In this document: positions 61,401 through 64,000 of the stretch, piece by piece
Position numbering within the stretch: position 1 is the first letter of the stretch
Layout: the number at the start of each line of letters is the position of its first letter
Source: CAYTLW01 sp964438735
Lineage (GTDB): Bacteria > Myxococcota_A > UBA9042
Assembly (NCBI GenBank): GCA_964438735.1
Contig: CAYTLW010000028.1
Location: 1-64,000, forward strand
Direction: 5' to 3'
DNA: 64,000 nt
Position numbers and translations under genes: made by a program
The notes under the pieces: generated by a model
The model's input: only the letters and a program-made list of their open reading frames with translations
The model's database searches: none
Told to the model about the DNA's origin: nothing

Positions 61401-64000
61401 CCTTCTTGCCCAGGCCATCGACGAACCCCGTCTTCCCGCCAGCAACCGTGGTGACAAGGCCATCCGGGGTGATGCGCCGCAGGAGCGCGACGTTCCCGTC
61501 GCTCACCCAGAGTCGACCCTGCTTGTCGACCTCGACATCGACGGGCCATTCGAAGCTGGCGGCTGTGCCCTTGCCATCCACGGCAGCCTTCTTGCCGTCG
61601 CCGGCGAAGGTGGTGACCACGCCATCGGGGGTCACCCGGCGGATGCGGCGATTGCCCGAGTCGGCCACCCAGATGACGCCCTTGCTGTCGGCTGCCATAC
61701 CGCCCATGAAGCTGAACAGGGCCGCGCTGCCGGTGCCGTCCTTGTAGGCGTTGTGGTTGCCAGCCAGGGTCGTGACCATGCCCTGTGGGCTGATCTTGCG
61801 CAGGCGCTTGCTGTTGCCGCTGACAAAAACGTTACCGCTTGGGTCGACCGTGATGCCCACCGGCGCGGAGAAGGTGGCCACCGCGGCCGGACCGTCGGAG
61901 GTGCCCGCCACGCCGCTGCCGGCATAGGTGCTCACCGTGCCATCCGGCGCGATTCGGCGAACGACGACGCCAGCGTTCTCGACCACGAAGGCGTTGCCCT
62001 TGTCATCTGCGGCGACGTCGATGGGGTGGAAGAACGCGGCCGCGCTGCCACGACCATCTGCGTGCTTCAGCCAATGTCCGGCCACCGTCACCACCTGGCC
62101 AGCGCCGGTCAGGCCCTTGATCTTGTTGTTCCAGTTGTCGCAGATGAGGACCACTCCGTCCGCGCCCACCGCCACGCCGGCCGGACGCACGAAACGCGCC
62201 TTGTGAGCCGGGCCGTCCTGATCGCCAGCCAGGCCGCTGCCCGCGATGGTGGTGACGACGCCGTCCTCACCAACCTGTCGGATGCGATGGTTGAATACGT
62301 CGCTGAGTACGACGCCCCCCTTGCCGTCGGTGTTGATGTAGTTCGGCCGATTGAAGGTCGCGGCCTTGCCCTTGCCGTTGCCGCTGCCGCCGCTGCCGCT
62401 GCCCGCGACCGTCGTGACCGTGCCGTCGAGGTCGATGCGGCGGACGCGGCGATTGGAGTAGTCAGCCACCCAGACGCGACCCTTGGCGTCCACCGCCACG
62501 TCATTGGGGGCGTTGAACTTCGCCGCGCTGCCCTTGCCATCGGCGTAGCCGGAGGCGCCGCCGGCGAAGGTCGACACCGTGCCGTCCGGGGCCACCTTGC
62601 GGACGCGATGGTTGTTGCGATCGGCCACGTAGACGTTGCCCTTGGCGTCGACGGCCAGTCCGGTCGGCCGGGCGAACCTGGCCGCCTTGCCATTGCCTTC
62701 GGCGAATCCGGATTCCCCGGCGCCTGCCAGGGTGGAGACCGTGCCGTCCGGAGCGACCCGGCGGATCGCGTGGTTGTTGGTGTCCGCGACCCAGGCCACT
62801 CCCTTGGCGTCCAAGGCGATACCGTTCGGGTTGAGGAAGCTCGCCGCTTCGCCCTTGCCGTCGCCGAATCCAGACACGTTGCCCGCGACCGAGCTGATGT
62901 TGCCGGACTTGTCCAGCCGGCGGATGCGTTGATTGCGGGTGTCGGCGATCCAGATCGAGCCATCCGGCGCGACGTCGAGGTCCGCGGGTACGCGGAACGT
63001 GGCATTCAGGGCCGGGCCGTCGGCCACGCCAGGTGCGCGACCGGCCAGGGTGCCCACGGAGTACTTGGGTACCGTGGCGCACTGACCCGCGATGCAGTCG
63101 GTCCAGGTGCATGCCTTGCCGTCGTCGCACTTGCCGTGCAGGTGCACATTGGCGCAGACGCCACTGCCCTTGATGCAGCTGTCGGTGGTGCAGACGCTGC
63201 CGTCGTCGCAGGTCTTGGCTTTGGCTTTGCACGCGCCCGACACACAACTGGACGTTGTGCAGGGATCCCCGTCCAGGCAGAGCGCGCCGTCTTTTGCCGT
63301 CGTGTGGCCGCACTTGCCCGACTTGGGATCGCACGCGTCGGCGGTGCACCACTTGTCATCGGAGCAGGAAACATTGGGATCGGCGAGCTTGCGCACGCTC
63401 CGGCTGAGCACATCAGAGACGTAGATGGCGCCATCAACGCCGACAGCCACGCCCCAAGGCCAGCCGAATCGCGCCAGCGCGCCTACGCCGTCGGTGTAGC
63501 CGGAGTTCTCGCCCCCCGCCAGGGTCACGACCTTGCCCGACGGCGACACCCGTCGAATCCTGTTCGAGGTGGACCCGACCACCACCAGATCGCCGGAGGG
63601 CAATACGTCAATGGCGCTGGGGGCCAGGAAGCGCGCTGATTTGCCCAGGCCGTCGAAAGACGAGCTGGTGCCGCCGCCGGCGACCGTGGTGACCACACCT
63701 GCCGGCGTGATGCGCCGGATCCGGTTGCCGATGATCTCAGTGATGTAGATGAGTCCATCATTGCCCAAGGTCAGGCCGTAGGGCAGGTCAAACTTCGCCG
63801 CGGCGCCCTTGCCGTCCGCATAGCCCTTGCTGCTGCCCGCAAGCGTCGCGACGGTCGCGCCCATCCCCGGCTTCCACGCGATGGCACGGATGCGGTGATT
63901 GGTCGAGTCCGCCACGTAGAGCACGCCAGCGTCGCCCATGGCCAGACCGTGTGGGCTGTTCAGTTTCGCGCCGGACGATGGACCGTCGACCGCGCCAGCG
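55453..64000 (-). CDS. Giant NHL-propeller / cysteine-module protein (N-terminus beyond the right edge)
   Basis: The frame is open through the right edge; the ATG at 63939 lies inside an NHL blade and is not the start. 2,848 residues are visible. Cysteine modules of the C-D-D-G-x-x-C-T-x-D-x-C (CTDC-like) type lie at about 63375-63075, 61145-60835, 58910-58675 and 56740-56440. Reading from the N-terminal side, they follow a run of at least four blades and then separate runs of exactly 12, 12, 12 and 6 NHL blades (blade core G-V-A-V-D-x-K-G-x-V-Y-V-A-D). The last run of six ends the protein, followed by P-P-I-L-C-A-P. It is probably secreted like its relative at 3306-12941. The blade arrangement suggests pairs of six-bladed propellers in rigid rods. 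Confidence 0.85.
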   Translation of the reverse strand, partial: AGAVDGPSSGAKLNSPHGLAMGDAGVLYVADSTNHRIRAIAWKPGMGATVATLAGSSKGYADGKGAAAKFDLPYGLTLGNDGLIYITEIIGNRIRRITPAGVVTTVAGGGTSSSFDGLGKSARFLAPSAIDVLPSGDLVVVGSTSNRIRRVSPSGKVVTLAGGENSGYTDGVGALARFGWPWGVAVGVDGAIYVSDVLSRSVRKLADPNVSCSDDKWCTADACDPKSGKCGHTTAKDGALCLDGDPCTTSSCVSGACKAKAKTCDDGSVCTTDSCIKGSGVCANVHLHGKCDDGKACTWTDCIAGQCATVPKYSVGTLAGRAPGVADGPALNATFRVPADLDVAPDGSIWIADTRNQRIRRLDKSGNISSVAGNVSGFGDGKGEAASFLNPNGIALDAKGVAWVADTNNHAIRRVAPDGTVSTLAGAGESGFAEGNGKAARFARPTGLAVDAKGNVYVADRNNHRVRKVAPDGTVSTFAGGASGYADGKGSAAKFNAPNDVAVDAKGRVWVADYSNRRVRRIDLDGTVTTVAGSGSGGSGNGKGKAATFNRPNYINTDGKGGVVLSDVFNHRIRQVGEDGVVTTIAGSGLAGDQDGPAHKARFVRPAGVAVGADGVVLICDNWNNKIKGLTGAGQVVTVAGHWLKHADGRGSAAAFFHPIDVAADDKGNAFVVENAGVVVRRIAPDGTVSTYAGSGVAGTSDGPAAVATFSAPVGITVDPSGNVFVSGNSKRLRKISPQGMVTTLAGNHNAYKDGTGSAALFSFMGGMAADSKGVIWVADSGNRRIRRVTPDGVVTTFAGDGKKAAVDGKGTAASFEWPVDVEVDKQGRLWVSDGNVALLRRITPDGLVTTVAGGKTGFVDGLGKKASFSRLGKLTIAPDGAAWVIDRNNIAIRRVAPNGVVTTPVAASRGHIDGHGMSAAFVNLTGITAMPDGRLLVVELFGDTVRELKPPKSDCDDGNPCTADKCDAKAGCSHAAATGACDDGVACTIKDTCSKGSCAGTQRDCDDGKDCTKDWCVAATGACANTPRDGACEDGDACASSICQPSGACKATTGWLVETIAGIGGTEHKDGPPDVAQFSHPFDVAIDAKGNVLVADHTNHRIRRITPSGQVSTVAGTGEPGAVDGKGDVARFKEPWGVGVDGKGGVLVAEPINHLIRYIDAKGVVSTLAGNGKPGFAEGKGKAAMFNFPRDVTAGPDGHTYVVDRLNARIRKIAADGTVSTFVGNTKWGYADGKGAAVRFRRPACLAFNSKGDLFVTDTDNHRIRKVTPDGTVSTVAGGAAGYKDGKGSASQFNKPQGIGVDGKDNIFVADWANQRIRRVAPDGTVTTAAGDGKLGYINGPAASARLAYPYGLAVTAAGAVVIADTSNSVIRYLATNGLISTYAGSGALHVDGPGELAAFKFPVGIAMEASGDLVVADFGNHAVRRVSQGGKTTTLAGGGINGFVDGPGVSARLDGPRGVAIGTQGEIYVADMNNFSMRRLSTSGQLATLAGNGSKGFVDGKGPIARFGRLFGIARAANGSIFAADYDNNRIRVIAPDGTVTTYAGSGKKSSVDGKALEASFNGPGNVAFDGVGNLYVTEIWGHRVRRISVDGVVSTVAGSGKAGYKDGAGPVAMFERPGTIAATFDGVLYVAGQNSRLRRVGIDGAVTTIAGSDSSNFSDGPAALATIQPAGMVLGAGGVIWATSHNRIRKLIPPKANCDDLNACTADACSSQTGVCSHLAKSCDDGNVCTNDVCDPASGNCANTESHAQCDDGNACTTANCIAGKCVLIPNWIATTWVGGGAGHVDGKGDRVRFNWPTGVHVDGKGDTWVADTSNDAIRKLTPDGAVSTVAGGFTGFADGKGAAARFHMPEDVVADDAGVAWVADGGNSRVRRIAADGVVSTFAGSTRGYADGKGTAAQFKRPAGLALDDKNMIWVADGDDHRIRRIDPQGVVTTIAGSKAGLADGPGFAAMFNTPEGIDVDAKGYAWVADRRNHALRRISPTGVVETIAGGKSGFKDGPVAEALLKFPFDVAVDAKGQVLIADEGNRRLRRLDLAGSMSTVAGSGVQDAIDGLADAAGFSRPRGVAIDGQGNTIVAGFRDQSIRKVTPDGMVSTIAGEASRGYREGRGQNARLRWPAGVAVKADGSGLIADAKNHVLRHVTSDGLVSTLAGSGKAGFADGKGAAAMFNDPRDVIRDSKGNAHVADYVNQRVRTVAPDGTVTTLAGSGGQGSVDAKGSKASFAWPRSLAIDSKDRVYVADWYSNRVRRVAPDGTVSTLSGSGAAGHVDGAKDKAQFGQLSGIAVDKKDRVWVVSRHPTTKVGWIRRVDTDGSVQTIANAPGTGEIDGVKGVARITTAYSLALGPSDSMITTRNFAPVRRIEGNETVTTLAPNLDRGFRDGRAALMRTWQPLNLHGDGKGKVWLADSHNDRIRVLQSGQSACDDGDVCTIDKCDKKAGCLHSPASGKCDDGDACTANDACSKGRCTGATKNCSDGNACTADTCDGTTAKCLHSNLVAPCDDGDKCTTTACLGGKCAIDKRWSVTTIAGSIEGYLDGPAAQAEFAHPHTAIVRANGDIWISDAANHRIRSLNTKGQVGTVAGSGVAGVLDGAAAKAQFNGPRGLWDDGKGRVYISDRFNHRIRYLDAKGDVKTLAGSTKGFADGKGAAAQLNEPQSLFMTAAGALLFTSAGGHRVRKVTADGVVSTIAGSGVKGFKDGPSGQAQFNGPRGIVMDSKGDILVVDYRNHRIRKIDSKGNVSTVIGSSKGFADGKGAAVQLSYPGGLALAGGGSVVFNDGDNKRIRHLAADGTVTSLVGALKGVADGKGEQARFRWPAGIMPDGKGGFLVGDYNGHAIRRVSPPPILCAP

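Noticed and set aside
61075..63639. 854-codon plus-strand open frame opposite the second giant gene
   Set aside because: Low-complexity Ala/Asp/Val/His composition and no motifs; it is the antisense image of the NHL repeats.
63939..63939. ATG at 63939 as start of the second giant gene
   Set aside because: It lies inside an NHL blade and the frame is open upstream to the window edge (reading S-P-H-G-L-A before the Met).

Overview
The window is a high-GC metagenome-style scaffold with two 100-base N gaps (16166-16265 and 39767-39866). Its gene content suggests a Myxococcota (delta-proteobacterial) genome. The grounds are many outer-membrane lipoproteins with Asp/Gly/Pro/Thr-rich linkers, giant cysteine-rich and NHL-propeller surface proteins, a thrombospondin type-3 protein with a MYXO-CTERM-like tail, and an FHA-type sigma-54 activator. 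This assignment comes from family content only, because no rRNA or marker gene is present.

Layout. 1-3023 (minus): a lipoprotein with DKDPG repeats that runs off the left edge, a cysteine-rich lipoprotein, and a frameshifted outer-membrane beta-barrel gene. 3306-12941 (plus): one giant lipoprotein gene of cysteine-rich modules alternating with five six-bladed NHL propellers, broken into three reading-frame pieces by two lesions. 12994-17663: an ABM-VOC fusion protein, a beta-carbonic anhydrase overlapping a SulP anion transporter (a plausible bicarbonate uptake pair), a 13-bp tandem array holding the first gap, and a hypothetical protein. 17764-20849: a polysaccharide flippase and an O-antigen ligase/polymerase. 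20988-24348: an alpha/beta-hydrolase lipoprotein and an S9 peptidase lipoprotein, convergent. 24428-25601: a REP-associated tyrosine transposase inside nested inverted repeats, next to tRNA-Arg(UCU).

25772-33741 (plus): a cysteine-rich lipoprotein, then a TSP3-repeat protein with a MYXO-CTERM-like tail fused in frame to a second signal sequence and beta-barrel. 33756-36179 (minus): a TPR-CsgG protein. 36351-38757 (plus): a translationally coupled three-gene operon (membrane protein, acidic lipoprotein, basic lipoprotein). 38838-45693: hypothetical proteins, the second gap, a VWA-domain lipoprotein, small NTF2-like and membrane proteins, and a cysteine-rich lipoprotein. 45894-54338 (plus): a TonB-dependent receptor, a GH57 glycosidase lipoprotein, a His-rich OB-fold lipoprotein and an FHA/sigma-54 activator. 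A consensus sigma-54 promoter at 54590-54605 follows and drives another lipoprotein gene (54655-55365). 55453-64000 (minus): a second giant NHL/cysteine protein that leaves the right edge, whose visible part has propeller runs of exactly 12, 12, 12 and 6 blades.

Taken together the region is devoted to the cell envelope. About fifteen lipoproteins, none with Asp at +2, surround two giant propeller-rod proteins, polysaccharide export and assembly genes, and outer-membrane barrels. Metabolic genes are few (carbonic anhydrase/SulP, GH57).
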